7,891 nucleotides of DNA from assembly GCA_030018875.1 (NCBI GenBank), contig JASEHK010000064.1, positions 1 through 7,891 of the forward strand, in the 5' to 3' direction. Shown in pieces: positions 1 through 7,711 of this stretch; position 1 is the first letter of the stretch, and each line of letters starts with the position of its first letter. The DNA is from Endomicrobiia bacterium (GTDB lineage: Bacteria; Elusimicrobiota; Endomicrobiia; PHAN01). The notes under the pieces are model-generated. The model was not told where the DNA came from and did no database searches. It saw only the letters and a list, made by a program, of their open reading frames with translations. Made by a program: the position numbers and the translations under genes.

Positions 1-7
1 TTCACAG

Positions 8-107
8 GCCGACCAAGGTCGGCGACTACAATAACAGGGCGACCAAGGTCGCCCCTACGCGTATTTTTTTAATCCTACGCGGCGCGTAGGGGTGGGCTTG
101 CCCACCC
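8..107. repeat. Cluster of four short perfect palindromes downstream of acsD
   Basis: Four palindromes follow one another. GCCGACC-AA-GGTCGGC is at 8-23, and GGGCGACC-AA-GGTCGCCC at 37-54. CCTACGCG-G-CGCGTAGG is at 74-90, and GGGTGGGC-TT-GCCCACCC at 90-107. The arms are 7 or 8 bp with one- or two-base centres, and the first two share the core CGACCAAGGTCG. CCTACGCG also occurs at 54-61. They are likely copies of dispersed intergenic palindromic repeats. They lie after the end of the acs operon, and in the direction of acs transcription none is followed by a T run, so a terminator role is not supported. Confidence 0.7.
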
Positions 108-217
108 ACTAATTACTTTGTCTTTGGGCGCCCCAGCGCGCGATCCGTTTCAAAATTCCTCGTCAAATAATTCTCTATGGAAACGTTCTAAAAAGACAAA
201 AACAACAACAACAAAGT
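108..217. other. Intergenic stretch after acsD, no gene seen
   Basis: No coding frame with family character is seen. Just after the acsD stop the mRNA strand is T/G-rich (GTT repeats at about 201-217), but no hairpin precedes it, so it is not a clear intrinsic terminator. TTTGTCTTT (118-126) and AAAGACAAA (192-200) form a 9-bp inverted repeat about 65 bases apart, of unknown meaning. Confidence 0.5.
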
Positions 218-1156
218 TTATTTACCGGACAGACGCGAAGATATGCCCCGCACCGCCGACAACGCCTCCGGATGACACATTACCAATATGTCCGCGCCGC
301 CTTGAAGATACCCCGCGGCGCAAACGGCCTCCCAAATTATACCTCTTTTTTCGAACGCTCCCCATCCTGGAGCAGCGTCGTCGGGAGTGATGGCTTCTTT
401 TAACTTCCAGCACTCCGCTCCGACGAAGTTTATCATTGGAGTCGCCAACATCGCGTCTCCGGAAAGTCCGGCTATGCGGGCGCGTTCCATTATGGTGTAG
501 CAATACTCGTAACCGTAGCCCAGCGCCCCCGTGGTCTGATGGACGACTATCCTCTCAGACGGAAAACCCGCGTCGGATATTAGGATATTAAGTTGTTTGG
601 CCAGGTTGATGTCTATCGGGGCTTCTGAAATCAGCGCGTGAGAATCGGCGAGAGCGGCGGCTGATAGCGTCTTGTAATTGTCCTTGGTCGCAATGCCTAT
701 GAGGGCGTTTCGTCCCGATAGGGCGCGGCTGACCGCCGGCATAACGTCGAGGTCTTTTTGCAAGACCTCGCAACCTATCACCGCGACGGGAACCGACACG
801 GCCTCGGACACGGCTCGGGCGATTCGGGCCGCCTCCGAGGGAGAACGGTCGAGCGACTCGGGGTTGGCCCCTGAAAGCCTCAAGAATACAATGTCAGCGC
901 CGGAGGCCTCGGCCTTTTTGGCCCATGCGACGGGGTCGTCCCAGACGTCGCGCCAGATTTTAGACAACGGCTCCGGCCATTGGGTCGGCGGGACATCGGC
1001 GATTTCTATGGCAAGCGACGGGGGATTTCCCGTCGAGCCTTCGCCGTCCGCGAACGGCAGAGCGGCCGCGCCGCCGATTTTCAATATCTTCGACGGCGAA
1101 GCGCCGAGCGTGATTTCGTTTATTTTAGATGTCCACTTCTCGAAATATTTTTCCAT
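218..1156 (-). CDS. acsD: Corrinoid iron-sulfur protein, small (delta/beta) subunit
   Basis: Small subunit of the corrinoid iron-sulfur protein. It is a TIM-barrel partner of AcsC that helps hold cobalamin at the interface and contacts the methyltransferase. The product of 312 residues compares with about 320 in acetogens. Conserved stretches are LGASPSKILKIGGAAALPF near the N-terminus, APIDINLAKQLNILI at 179-193, TTGALGYGYEYCYTIMERAR at 208-227, and GWGAFEKRGIIWEAVCA then MCHPEA near the C-terminus. No iron-sulfur motif is seen, as expected for this subunit. Start: an ATG at 1174 would add six residues, but it lies inside the terminal inverted repeat of the neighbouring repeat and has no Shine-Dalgarno. 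The ATG at 1156 has a weak GAG six to eight bases upstream and is preferred. It is last in the operon, 170 nt after cooC, with a palindromic repeat between. No acsE follows. Confidence 0.94.
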   Translation of the reverse strand: MEKYFEKWTSKINEITLGASPSKILKIGGAAALPFADGEGSTGNPPSLAIEIADVPPTQWPEPLSKIWRDVWDDPVAWAKKAEASGADIVFLRLSGANPESLDRSPSEAARIARAVSEAVSVPVAVIGCEVLQKDLDVMPAVSRALSGRNALIGIATKDNYKTLSAAALADSHALISEAPIDINLAKQLNILISDAGFPSERIVVHQTTGALGYGYEYCYTIMERARIAGLSGDAMLATPMINFVGAECWKLKEAITPDDAAPGWGAFEKRGIIWEAVCAAGYLQGGADILVMCHPEALSAVRGISSRLSGK

Positions 1157-1170
1157 AAGATTCTCAACAA

Positions 1171-1291
1171 TCATTGCGAGGAGCGGGATTTCTCGCTTGT
1201 CATTGCGACCCCGACGTTACGTCGGGGGAAGCAATCTCGCCTTGGCGGGATTGCCACCGTCATCTCCATCTGGGAGATGACCTCGCAATGA
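1171..1291. repeat. 121-bp palindromic repeat element with 10-bp terminal inverted repeats
   Basis: The ends TCATTGCGAG (1171-1180) and CTCGCAATGA (1282-1291) are perfect inverted repeats. Inside lie three further palindromes. CCCCGACGT/ACGTCGGGG (1209-1217 and 1219-1227) is perfect with a one-base centre. GCAATCTCGCC/GGCGGGATTGC (1231-1241 and 1244-1254) has one G-T wobble. GTCATCTCC/GGAGATGAC (1259-1267 and 1273-1281) is perfect with a five-base loop. TCATTGCGA also recurs internally at 1200-1208. It codes for nothing recognisable. This is the form of a small non-autonomous mobile repeat (MITE- or ERIC-like). It fills most of the cooC-acsD gap and its left end lies 15 bases upstream of the acsD start. 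Confidence 0.85.
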
Positions 1292-1305
1292 CACCCGTGT
1301 GACGC

Positions 1306-1327
1306 AGGGCGGCAAATCGGACGCCCT
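1306..1327 (-). other. Short hairpin at the cooC stop
   Basis: AGGGCG (1306-1311) and CGCCCT (1322-1327) can form a 6-bp stem with a ten-base loop in the mRNA, beginning at the last base of the cooC stop codon. No T run follows, so it is not called a terminator. It could protect the mRNA 3' of cooC or slow polymerase before acsD. That role is inference. Confidence 0.4.
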
Positions 1328-2082
1328 CAGGTCTCGTGCGGCGAGACGAGGGGCTCCAGAATCTCCCGCGGAAAATCTTTCAGTAAGAATACGTTCGAAC
1401 CCGACGAAAGCATACCGCCTATCTCGGCGATTTCAGGAATTACCGCCGCTATTTGGGTATCTTTTCCGACGATATCGCGCGCCGAAGATATGGCGGCTTC
1501 ACGCTCGGCATCGCTTTTTATCCGGTTCAGAACGAGGGATATATTCTTCACTTTTAGTTCGAGAGACGCGGACAACAACTTTATTCTGGCGGCTGCGCGA
1601 AGCGCCACTATCGAAGAATCCGAAACGATGAAAAGATTGTCAACGTCGTCGGTAGTGCGGCGAGAAAGATGCTCAAGCCCGGCCTCATTGTCTACGAGCA
1701 GAACAGCGTATTTGGATGCGAGGCGCGTCATCGCGGCGCGCAAAACCTCATTGACGAAACAATAGCATCCGGGGCCTTCCGGCCGTCCCATAGCAAGCAG
1801 GTCGTAGCCGTCGTTTTCGGAAAGTATCTCCGATATTTTCAGCGCAGTGAAATCCGGCTTCGACATTCCGGACGGCGGCTGGTCGCGCTTGAGCGATTCT
1901 CTCAAATCCGAGACGGTAGCGTCATACTTCACACCCAGATAGTAGTTCAGATTTGCGTTGGGGTCGGCGTCCACGACAAGAGCCGGACGCGCGCCTTTTT
2001 CGACGAGCGCGCGAGTCATCATCGCCGTGAAAGTCGTTTTGCCAACGCCGCCTTTTCCGGCTGTCGCTATGCGAAGCGTCAT
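1327..2082 (-). CDS. cooC: CooC/AcsF-type nickel-maturation ATPase for CODH/ACS
   Basis: MinD/ParA-like P-loop ATPase of 251 residues that helps load nickel into CODH or ACS. A deviant Walker A motif GKGGVGKTT is at residues 9-17, with the signature second lysine. DADPN (38-42) follows as the switch I-type segment, and LLVDNEAG (128-135) resembles the Walker B/switch II region. The CooC-specific Cys106-Tyr107-Cys108 motif is present. In the family this CxC binds nickel at the dimer interface. The ATG at 2082 overlaps the acsV stop as ATGA and has a strong GGAGG six bases upstream. Its position between acsV and acsD recalls acsF of acetogen clusters, whose product matures acetyl-CoA synthase. 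With acsB present and acsA absent, an ACS-directed role is plausible, but sequence alone does not separate AcsF from CooC. It is followed by a short hairpin and a repeat element before acsD. Confidence 0.92.
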   Translation of the reverse strand: MTLRIATAGKGGVGKTTFTAMMTRALVEKGARPALVVDADPNANLNYYLGVKYDATVSDLRESLKRDQPPSGMSKPDFTALKISEILSENDGYDLLAMGRPEGPGCYCFVNEVLRAAMTRLASKYAVLLVDNEAGLEHLSRRTTDDVDNLFIVSDSSIVALRAAARIKLLSASLELKVKNISLVLNRIKSDAEREAAISSARDIVGKDTQIAAVIPEIAEIGGMLSSGSNVFLLKDFPREILEPLVSPHET

Positions 2083-3944
2083 TTCTTGCCTCCGCGCGCG
2101 AGCGAGGCCGCAAGATATTCTTTCGCCGTCGGGAAAAGATTTTCGTCGGTGTGCGGGAAAAACATGGCCGAGGTATATTCGTTCATAAAATAAGGATTGG
2201 CGCCAAGGTCTATGTAAGTCATTTTGCGCGCGACGTCATCGGCGATGCGGCGGGCATCCGAAGACACCAGCATTCTGGCGGCTCCTTCCAGAGACGAGTT
2301 GCCGATGAACTTATATTTTTCGACGGGGATGTCGGGAAGCATCCCTATGACGACGGCTTTTTTCGCGTCGAGCGAGTTGCCGAATCCGCCGGACACGTAT
2401 ATCTTTGCGATATCGGACGCGGAGTACCCGGTCTCTTTGAGAAGAGCCGAGATGCCCATAAACACGGCGCCCTTGGAGCGCATCAGGTTTTGGACGTCGG
2501 CTTCCGTTATCACTATGTCCTCGCCGGTGGCTGTATCCGTCGAGGGCACGAGCACGAACTCCAAGCCCGCGCCTGTTTCATCGTCGTATTTTCTGACCCT
2601 GATATCCGCCGCGTCGAACTTACCGGAGCGATTCATAACGCCGGTGGCCAGAAGTTCGCAGAGAATATCTATGAGTCCGGTGCCGCAGACGCCTTTGGGT
2701 TTTTCGGAGTTTATCGTCGAAAAAATCAATCCGGAGCCGCGGCCGCCGAGGGAAGAGACTTTGTTTATCGCGCCTGATACGGCGTGCAGGCCGCTTTTTA
2801 TTCCCACGCCCTCGAAGGCCGGGCCGGCGCTACAGGCGGCGCAGACGAGAAACTCGGAATTGCCCAGCACAATTTCTCCGTTGGTGCCGGCGTCCACAAA
2901 CAGACAGGGTTTTTCCGACGAGAGTATGCCCGTGGCGAGAAGTCCCGCCGTGATGTCTCCGCCGACATAGGCGCTGACGCAAGGCGCCGCAAACAGAGCG
3001 GCGTTCGCGTTGATATTCAGCCCCAGCCTTTCAGGAGAAACCGTCGGGAAAAACTGAATGACGGGCGCGAACGGCTCCAGCCGCACCCTCGACGGATTGA
3101 TTTTGTAAAGGATATGCGCCATCGCCGTATTGCCCGCGACGGAGACCGCCGAGACGTCCTCGGGGCGAATCCGTCCCGAGTAAAGAAGCGAGGCGACCAG
3201 ATCGTTAATCGTGGAGACGGCCAGATGCGCCAGGGCGTCGAGGCCGTCGGGATTGGAGGCGTAAATCATGCGGGTGATGACGTCTTCGCCGTGAGCGATC
3301 TGACGGTTATAAGCGACTTTGGCGTCGAGCACCGACGATGATTTAATATCTATCAGCGCGGCTGCGACGGTAGTGGTGCCGACATCAACGGCTATGCCGT
3401 AATTCCGCGAAGACGTGTCGCCTTTTTCCGCGGCGAGGACGCGCGCGGAAACCGGATGGCGGTCGCGGAACACCGAGAACGTCCTGCCGTTGGCCCCGGA
3501 AAGCGGCCCGGCGATTTCACGAAGCAAATCAAGGGGGACCGATATGTCGGCCACAGCGGCCTTGGCGCTCAAAACGGTCGCGACCTTTTCGAACTCTCCG
3601 GAAGAATCCCGTGACATTTCCGACGAGGAAACAAATATCTTTTCCACGGCGGGGGCGGCTGGATATTCTTTCAGCGGGACTAACTTGGGACGAGACTCCG
3701 AGTAGATTTCTTCAAGTCTGGACAGTTCGGGAACGAATATCTCCGTGTCCCGAGCGGGTGTCTTGGCGCGGCAAGCCCGAACAGACCTGCCTCCGATTTT
3801 GACAAGACATCGCCCACAACTCCCGTTGCCGCCGCAACGCGCGTTGAGATATACGCCGCCGGCGCGCAGGGCGTCCAGAAGCAAAGAGCCCTCGTCGGCG
3901 AATATCGTTTTATTGTAGGGCTGAACCTTTATTGAGATGCTCAT
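2079..3944 (-). CDS. acsV: Reductive activator of the corrinoid protein (RACo-type, 2Fe-2S ferredoxin plus ASKHA ATPase)
   Basis: ATP-dependent activator that returns the corrinoid protein to Co(I) after accidental oxidation to Co(II). The 621-residue protein starts with a ferredoxin-like domain. It carries a 2Fe-2S motif Cys37-x5-Cys43-x2-Cys46-x11-Cys58 (ARCGGNGSCGRC then RAC). A linker follows (about 70-180), then a large ASKHA-fold domain. Visible nucleotide-binding motifs are DVGTTT at 187-192, DAGTNGE at 351-357 and SGGFGN at 518-523. Start: the frame stays open upstream to an ATG at 4202. That would add 86 arginine-rich residues overlapping acsC and unrelated to the family. The ATG at 3944 (MSISIKVQ) begins exactly at the ferredoxin fold and is chosen, although no clear Shine-Dalgarno precedes it. 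It lies 47 nt after acsC. Its TGA overlaps the cooC start as ATGA, so the two are probably translationally coupled. The place next to acsC supports the activator role. Confidence 0.93.
   Translation of the reverse strand: MSISIKVQPYNKTIFADEGSLLLDALRAGGVYLNARCGGNGSCGRCLVKIGGRSVRACRAKTPARDTEIFVPELSRLEEIYSESRPKLVPLKEYPAAPAVEKIFVSSSEMSRDSSGEFEKVATVLSAKAAVADISVPLDLLREIAGPLSGANGRTFSVFRDRHPVSARVLAAEKGDTSSRNYGIAVDVGTTTVAAALIDIKSSSVLDAKVAYNRQIAHGEDVITRMIYASNPDGLDALAHLAVSTINDLVASLLYSGRIRPEDVSAVSVAGNTAMAHILYKINPSRVRLEPFAPVIQFFPTVSPERLGLNINANAALFAAPCVSAYVGGDITAGLLATGILSSEKPCLFVDAGTNGEIVLGNSEFLVCAACSAGPAFEGVGIKSGLHAVSGAINKVSSLGGRGSGLIFSTINSEKPKGVCGTGLIDILCELLATGVMNRSGKFDAADIRVRKYDDETGAGLEFVLVPSTDTATGEDIVITEADVQNLMRSKGAVFMGISALLKETGYSASDIAKIYVSGGFGNSLDAKKAVVIGMLPDIPVEKYKFIGNSSLEGAARMLVSSDARRIADDVARKMTYIDLGANPYFMNEYTSAMFFPHTDENLFPTAKEYLAASLARGGKK
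2089..2093 (-). promoter_or_regulatory. Ribosome binding site of cooC inside acsV
   Basis: GGAGG on the minus strand lies six bases before the ATG at 2082, within the last codons of acsV. It is the strongest Shine-Dalgarno in the cluster and fixes the cooC start. Confidence 0.75.
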
Positions 3945-3991
3945 AGGATTTAGAATTAAGTGGTAAGGATTAAGCAAAATTCCGACATTTT

Positions 3992-5356
3992 TCAGTTCCT
4001 GAACTCTTTTAAGAAACGAGGCAGACCGCCGGCTTCTTTCGGCCCGACGACGGCGGTAAAACCCGTGAGGTCGGAGAGTTTTCCGCTTATGACCGCCACA
4101 TATCCGGGAACGACGACTTTTTTGTGCGAGACGGCTTCGAGCGCTCCCGATTTTTTCATCGCCTCGGCGATAATCTCCGGCGAAAATTTCTCCGCCGACC
4201 ATGCCGTCAGAACCGACATACCTTCCGTATCCACCACGAGAAGATGACAGGGAACTCTACTTGATTCTATCTCCGGCACGACGGAATAATACGTGAGCGA
4301 AAAATTGGTCGTAACCAGAAGCGGCGAGTCCGGTGTGACCGCGCCTATTTTGTAGAGCTTCGCCTCGACGGAAACCGGCTTCTGCGGGTCGGTGTAGATA
4401 TTCTGTCTGAGAGAAACAAGCGCGAGGTGCGCGCCGGCGTCGGATGTCTTCACGGCCACAATACTTGCGTACTTTTCGATGTACTGCGCGGCCTCGGCGG
4501 CTTCGGAAATTACGTCGTAAGCGCGAGCGCCCTCACCTTCACCTACGACAGCGGCGGCGGAGGTCATCGCAATTACGGGACGGCCGAGCGCGCGGTTATT
4601 TTTCTTTAAGGACAGACGCCTGAGTTGAACGAGAACGTCGAGGGTTTCAGCCGGTGACTGAAACTTCAGGACAAAAATCAAATTACCGAATTTTGCCAGA
4701 GAGACCGCTTCGGAGACGGCGGCACATTCGTCGAGGGAGCGGCACCCTACGGCGAGAGGCAAACCCGAAGCCGCGGCAAAGTCGAGATGTCTCTTAAAAC
4801 CGTCCGCGGACGGCGAGGCGACTATAAACTTCCTGTCGGGATGAGCGGACGCGACAGGCGCTATGACATCGGCCGACGGCGATGAGAGTATCACAAGCAT
4901 TCCGGACTTGAAGGCCGCCGACGCCAAAATCTTGAAATCCCCGGGATCGGTCTTGGTTTGTTCGACGAAAATAAACTCTGTCCTGACCTGTTCTCCGACA
5001 CGCTCGAACTTCAAAGCGGAAGCCGCGGCGATGGCCGCTTCGCCATCCGCGACCGACGAGGCGTCGGAAACGCAAACCGCCAGGCCGCACGCGTTCCAGA
5101 AAGTTTTTTCGTGCCGGAACAGCACTGTCTCGCCGCCGAGTTTGATGACGCCCGCGTCGTCCTTTATCTCGACGGTTTTTATCGGCGGTTCGGCGGACGC
5201 CTCAAGCGCGCGGCGCGATTCGTCTGAAACGTCGGGACATTTTTCCAAAGACGCTTTTTTCGCGGCGAGGGCCATAGCGAAGGCAAGGCACGTCGGTAAA
5301 CCGCATTTTTTGCAGTTGGTCTTGGGCAGCAGTTTGTAGATTTCGAGTCCTGTCAT
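3992..5356 (-). CDS. acsC: Corrinoid iron-sulfur protein, large (gamma) subunit
   Basis: Large subunit of the heterodimeric corrinoid iron-sulfur protein, which carries a methyl group on cobalamin from methyltetrahydrofolate to acetyl-CoA synthase. The product has 454 residues, close to the usual length of about 445. The N-terminus contains the family's 4Fe-4S motif, Cys15-x2-Cys18-x4-Cys23-x16-Cys40 (NCKKCGLPTC then KCPD). This cluster passes the electron used for reductive activation of cobalamin. A central TIM-barrel-like region follows. The C-terminal part (about 345-454, with PGYVAVISGKLSD and VGPKEAGGLPRFLK) fits the family's cobalamin-binding domain. The frame ends in TGA at 3992. The ATG at 5356 is the only start giving the conserved MTGLEIYKLLPKTNC N-terminus, yet no Shine-Dalgarno sequence precedes it. 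Its partner AcsD is encoded two genes further on and not next to it. Confidence 0.96.
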   Translation of the reverse strand: MTGLEIYKLLPKTNCKKCGLPTCLAFAMALAAKKASLEKCPDVSDESRRALEASAEPPIKTVEIKDDAGVIKLGGETVLFRHEKTFWNACGLAVCVSDASSVADGEAAIAAASALKFERVGEQVRTEFIFVEQTKTDPGDFKILASAAFKSGMLVILSSPSADVIAPVASAHPDRKFIVASPSADGFKRHLDFAAASGLPLAVGCRSLDECAAVSEAVSLAKFGNLIFVLKFQSPAETLDVLVQLRRLSLKKNNRALGRPVIAMTSAAAVVGEGEGARAYDVISEAAEAAQYIEKYASIVAVKTSDAGAHLALVSLRQNIYTDPQKPVSVEAKLYKIGAVTPDSPLLVTTNFSLTYYSVVPEIESSRVPCHLLVVDTEGMSVLTAWSAEKFSPEIIAEAMKKSGALEAVSHKKVVVPGYVAVISGKLSDLTGFTAVVGPKEAGGLPRFLKEFRN

Positions 5357-5429
5357 TTTTTTAGCGCGCTATCATACATTTGCCTTGGATATCATTGTGA
5401 CACCGCAGGAGAAAGCGCCGGCCGAATTC

Positions 5430-7610
5430 TCATCCGATTATCGGCGGCATCGAAAGAGCGGGGTGGTTTTTTGCGACGAGGTATTCCAAAAGTTTGTCGG
5501 GCTCCGTCGCTACGGCCTCGTCGGCGATCTTATCGAGCAAGTCCGGTTCGCCGGCCTCGGCGGCACGCGCTTTAATTTTATCGCCGATGAACTCTTTCAT
5601 TTCCTTCGTCATCCATACGACTCGCTTGATACCGCCCTCGGGCACCAGAAACTTTTTGCTGGCGATGTAAAGCCTGCCTATGCCCAGAAACCCGGGCACC
5701 TGATTGCCCCCGCCGACGGAACTCGCCAGGGTTGTAAAGGTCATCCCGACGGGCGTGGGACCCGAATATCCGCGATTGACCACTATCACGCCGTTGGCTT
5801 CGGGCATCACGGCCACTATCGCCTCGAAACATCCGCAGGACGTCGTCGGATTTTCCATTATCGCGTAGTTCTCGAAACGCTCCACCGCGCGGTTCGACGC
5901 GGACTTGACGAAATCGTTGACTCCGGCCCATTCCCCTCCGACAGCGTCGAGCATCTTGCTCTTTTTTATCGGCTGGTTCATACCTTTAGGATTTATTTCG
6001 TAGGCGGCTTTTCCGTCGAGCCAATTGTACGCCCCGCAAAGGCCGAGCTTCTCGGGAGTTATCACGCAAACGTGATTGGGCGCGTAGGATTGGCACAATG
6101 TGCATGAGTAAAAAATATCCACGCTCTCGTCGGTCATACTCGCCACGCGCTCGTCGCGAATATCGTAAGAGCGGCGGGCATCGTCGAGAAACGGTTTCAT
6201 TTTTTCGGTATCGGTATAAATCGTCACGCGGACTTTATCCACGAGAGACGGATATTCCTCGATGAACTTGGCGCGGAGGATTTCGCCCAGGTGCCTCAGA
6301 GAAAAACCCGACGCGGCGGCCTCTTTTGATATGCGGAGCCAAGTCAAATCCCGCTGGCCCATGTGAAAAATCCCCATCGCATAATTGAGATAATGATGTA
6401 TCTGCCGCTCGAGTATCGGCTCAAAATCTTTCAGCATTTTACGCCCGGCGACTTCAATGAGGATGCCGAGGTCTGATCGCGCCGGCGAATTACCGTCGGC
6501 GGGTTTCAGCGAAGGCAGGTCGGGGCCGACGACGGCGATTTTTCCGTCCTCGATTTCTTCCATCGGCCGCATAATAAGATACTCGAACGCCTTGGTGTAT
6601 TTCCCGCCGAACTCGTAAGCCGTCTGTTCCTTGCGGACCCTCTCGCCCTCGAAGGCCGGGCTCACCGGCACGGGGCAGTCAATCTTCGTTATCTTTACTT
6701 TTATGCCGCGCATCTCGGCGGCGCGGGCGACTATTTTGGAGTAGTCCTTTTCGACGACGAGCGCGCCGGGAATTTCCGGAACATCCTGGTCGGTTATAAC
6801 GGGAAATCCCAGATATATCGCGGCGGCCGCGGCGGCGACCTTTATCTCATCGAGCGGGCCAAGAGCCAGAACGAACGCCAGCACACGCTCTTTCGTATAT
6901 CGGAGAACCTCATCGGACGAGCCCGGGCGGACGCCTCCGAAAGTAAGCGCCCCTCTCATCGCCCAGTCCAGAGGATAGACGGCGGAAGCCGTGTCGCGCC
7001 CGTAAGAAGCTATGTAATTGTCCCAGCCGGTCTGAATGTTTTCCGCTTTAAGTTGGTCTATTATGGATGTTCCGCCGACGGCGGAAGGGACCTGCGCCGA
7101 ACCTCCGGCGAATATCAATATGCTCCTTTTCTGGAGTTCTCTGACGATGGCCACGGCGGTTTTGGAATCGGGCGCGGCGCCGAGTATGGCCGCGAAACCG
7201 GGAAGCCGCCCGTCGGCGAGCTGAATGCCGAGGGTGCGCAAAATAGTGTCGGAAAAAAAGCCGTCGCAATCTTCCTGCGGCTCGGCTCCTTGAAGATAAT
7301 CCACGGCCTTGATTATCTCCGCGCCGTAGATGGCGGCTTCTCCGGCGGCAAGGGCGGCCGGGATTCCACCCGCCTTGACGGCTCCGTCGAGAACAGAAAC
7401 GGCGCGGACAAGAATTTTTCGCGCGGAGGCCACGTCGGCAACGTCCTCGCCCAGCAACGACGAAACGGCGGGAAACTTAAAAGCGGTGTCGGGAAAAGAA
7501 AGCGCGGCCGATTCCCCCGACGCTAAAGCGGCCGAATCGAGCTTGGCTTTGGCGGCTTCAAGAATCTTCCGCGAGCCTTCCAGAGCGAGTTTTACGACGG
7601 CGTTCGACAT
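5430..7610 (-). CDS. acsB: Acetyl-CoA synthase (CODH/ACS complex catalytic subunit)
   Basis: Joins a methyl group from the corrinoid protein, CO from CO dehydrogenase and CoA into acetyl-CoA at the nickel-iron A-cluster in the cytoplasm. The 726-residue product matches the usual bacterial length of about 730. The A-cluster ligands are all visible. Cys503, Cys506, Cys515 and Cys525 (SCTLCQSYAPNHVC followed by LGLC) should bind the 4Fe-4S cube. Cys592-Gly593-Cys594 (TSCGCF) should bind the distal nickel. Their spacing equals that of the Moorella enzyme with a constant offset of three residues. The N-terminal part (about 1-310) corresponds to the family's CODH-contacting, CO-tunnel domain. Start: the ATG at 7610 has GAGG nine bases upstream and gives the family N-terminus. 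An in-frame TTG at 7664 would add 18 unconserved residues and is rejected. It is first in the operon, with acsC following after 73 nt. No acsA lies directly upstream, which is unusual for a bacterial cluster. Identification is very secure. Confidence 0.97.
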   Translation of the reverse strand: MSNAVVKLALEGSRKILEAAKAKLDSAALASGESAALSFPDTAFKFPAVSSLLGEDVADVASARKILVRAVSVLDGAVKAGGIPAALAAGEAAIYGAEIIKAVDYLQGAEPQEDCDGFFSDTILRTLGIQLADGRLPGFAAILGAAPDSKTAVAIVRELQKRSILIFAGGSAQVPSAVGGTSIIDQLKAENIQTGWDNYIASYGRDTASAVYPLDWAMRGALTFGGVRPGSSDEVLRYTKERVLAFVLALGPLDEIKVAAAAAAIYLGFPVITDQDVPEIPGALVVEKDYSKIVARAAEMRGIKVKITKIDCPVPVSPAFEGERVRKEQTAYEFGGKYTKAFEYLIMRPMEEIEDGKIAVVGPDLPSLKPADGNSPARSDLGILIEVAGRKMLKDFEPILERQIHHYLNYAMGIFHMGQRDLTWLRISKEAAASGFSLRHLGEILRAKFIEEYPSLVDKVRVTIYTDTEKMKPFLDDARRSYDIRDERVASMTDESVDIFYSCTLCQSYAPNHVCVITPEKLGLCGAYNWLDGKAAYEINPKGMNQPIKKSKMLDAVGGEWAGVNDFVKSASNRAVERFENYAIMENPTTSCGCFEAIVAVMPEANGVIVVNRGYSGPTPVGMTFTTLASSVGGGNQVPGFLGIGRLYIASKKFLVPEGGIKRVVWMTKEMKEFIGDKIKARAAEAGEPDLLDKIADEAVATEPDKLLEYLVAKNHPALSMPPIIG

Positions 7611-7619
7611 TTTGATTAT

Positions 7620-7623
7620 CCTC
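7620..7623 (-). promoter_or_regulatory. Ribosome binding site of acsB
   Basis: GAGG on the minus strand lies nine bases before the ATG at 7610. This decides the acsB start against the in-frame TTG at 7664. Confidence 0.7.
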
Positions 7624-7640
7624 AGGATAAAATATTCGAT

Positions 7641-7662
7641 GTCATTACGAGAAGCGTATGAC
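7641..7662. repeat. Repeat-like hairpin in the acsB leader
   Basis: GTCAT(T)ACG-AGAAG-CGTATGAC folds into an 8-bp stem with one bulged T and a five-base loop. The segment 7642-7656 matches the left end of the 121-bp repeat (1171-1185) at 13 of 15 bases, in the same orientation. It is probably a degenerate copy or remnant of that family. It lies 31 bases upstream of the acsB start. Confidence 0.5.
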
Positions 7663-7711
7663 AAAAACGCAGAGATTTACCGAGTGAGTATATCAAATCT
7701 TTAAGATGCAC

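Noticed and set aside
37..70. Plus-strand terminator from the palindrome at 37-54 and the T run at 64-70
   Set aside because: Nine bases separate stem and T run, and no plus-strand gene precedes it. The palindrome fits better as a dispersed repeat.
3945..4202. 86-residue N-terminal extension of acsV
   Set aside because: It overlaps the end of acsC in another frame, is arginine-rich and resembles nothing in the family. The ferredoxin domain begins at the ATG at 3944.
5353..5379. Eight-codon open frame (MYDSALKK) whose stop overlaps the acsC start as ATGA
   Set aside because: The overlap is suggestive of coupling, which could explain the missing acsC Shine-Dalgarno. But the only AAGG lies three bases from its ATG, too close, and so short a frame arises easily by chance.
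5385..6107. Plus-strand 240-codon open frame opposite acsB
   Set aside because: It is a shadow of acsB: no family character, and acsB on the other strand has all A-cluster ligands. The same holds for the plus-strand frames at 678-1280, 1669-2193, 2151-2970, 4863-5339 and 7053-7526.
5430..7610. Archaeal-type CODH/ACS beta subunit (cdhC)
   Set aside because: The gene has the full bacterial length of about 726 residues with the N-terminal domain that archaeal CdhC lacks, and the neighbours are bacterial acs genes.
7611..7664. 18-residue extension of acsB from a TTG at 7664
   Set aside because: It runs through the repeat-like hairpin, and the ATG at 7610 has a proper GAGG and the expected N-terminus.
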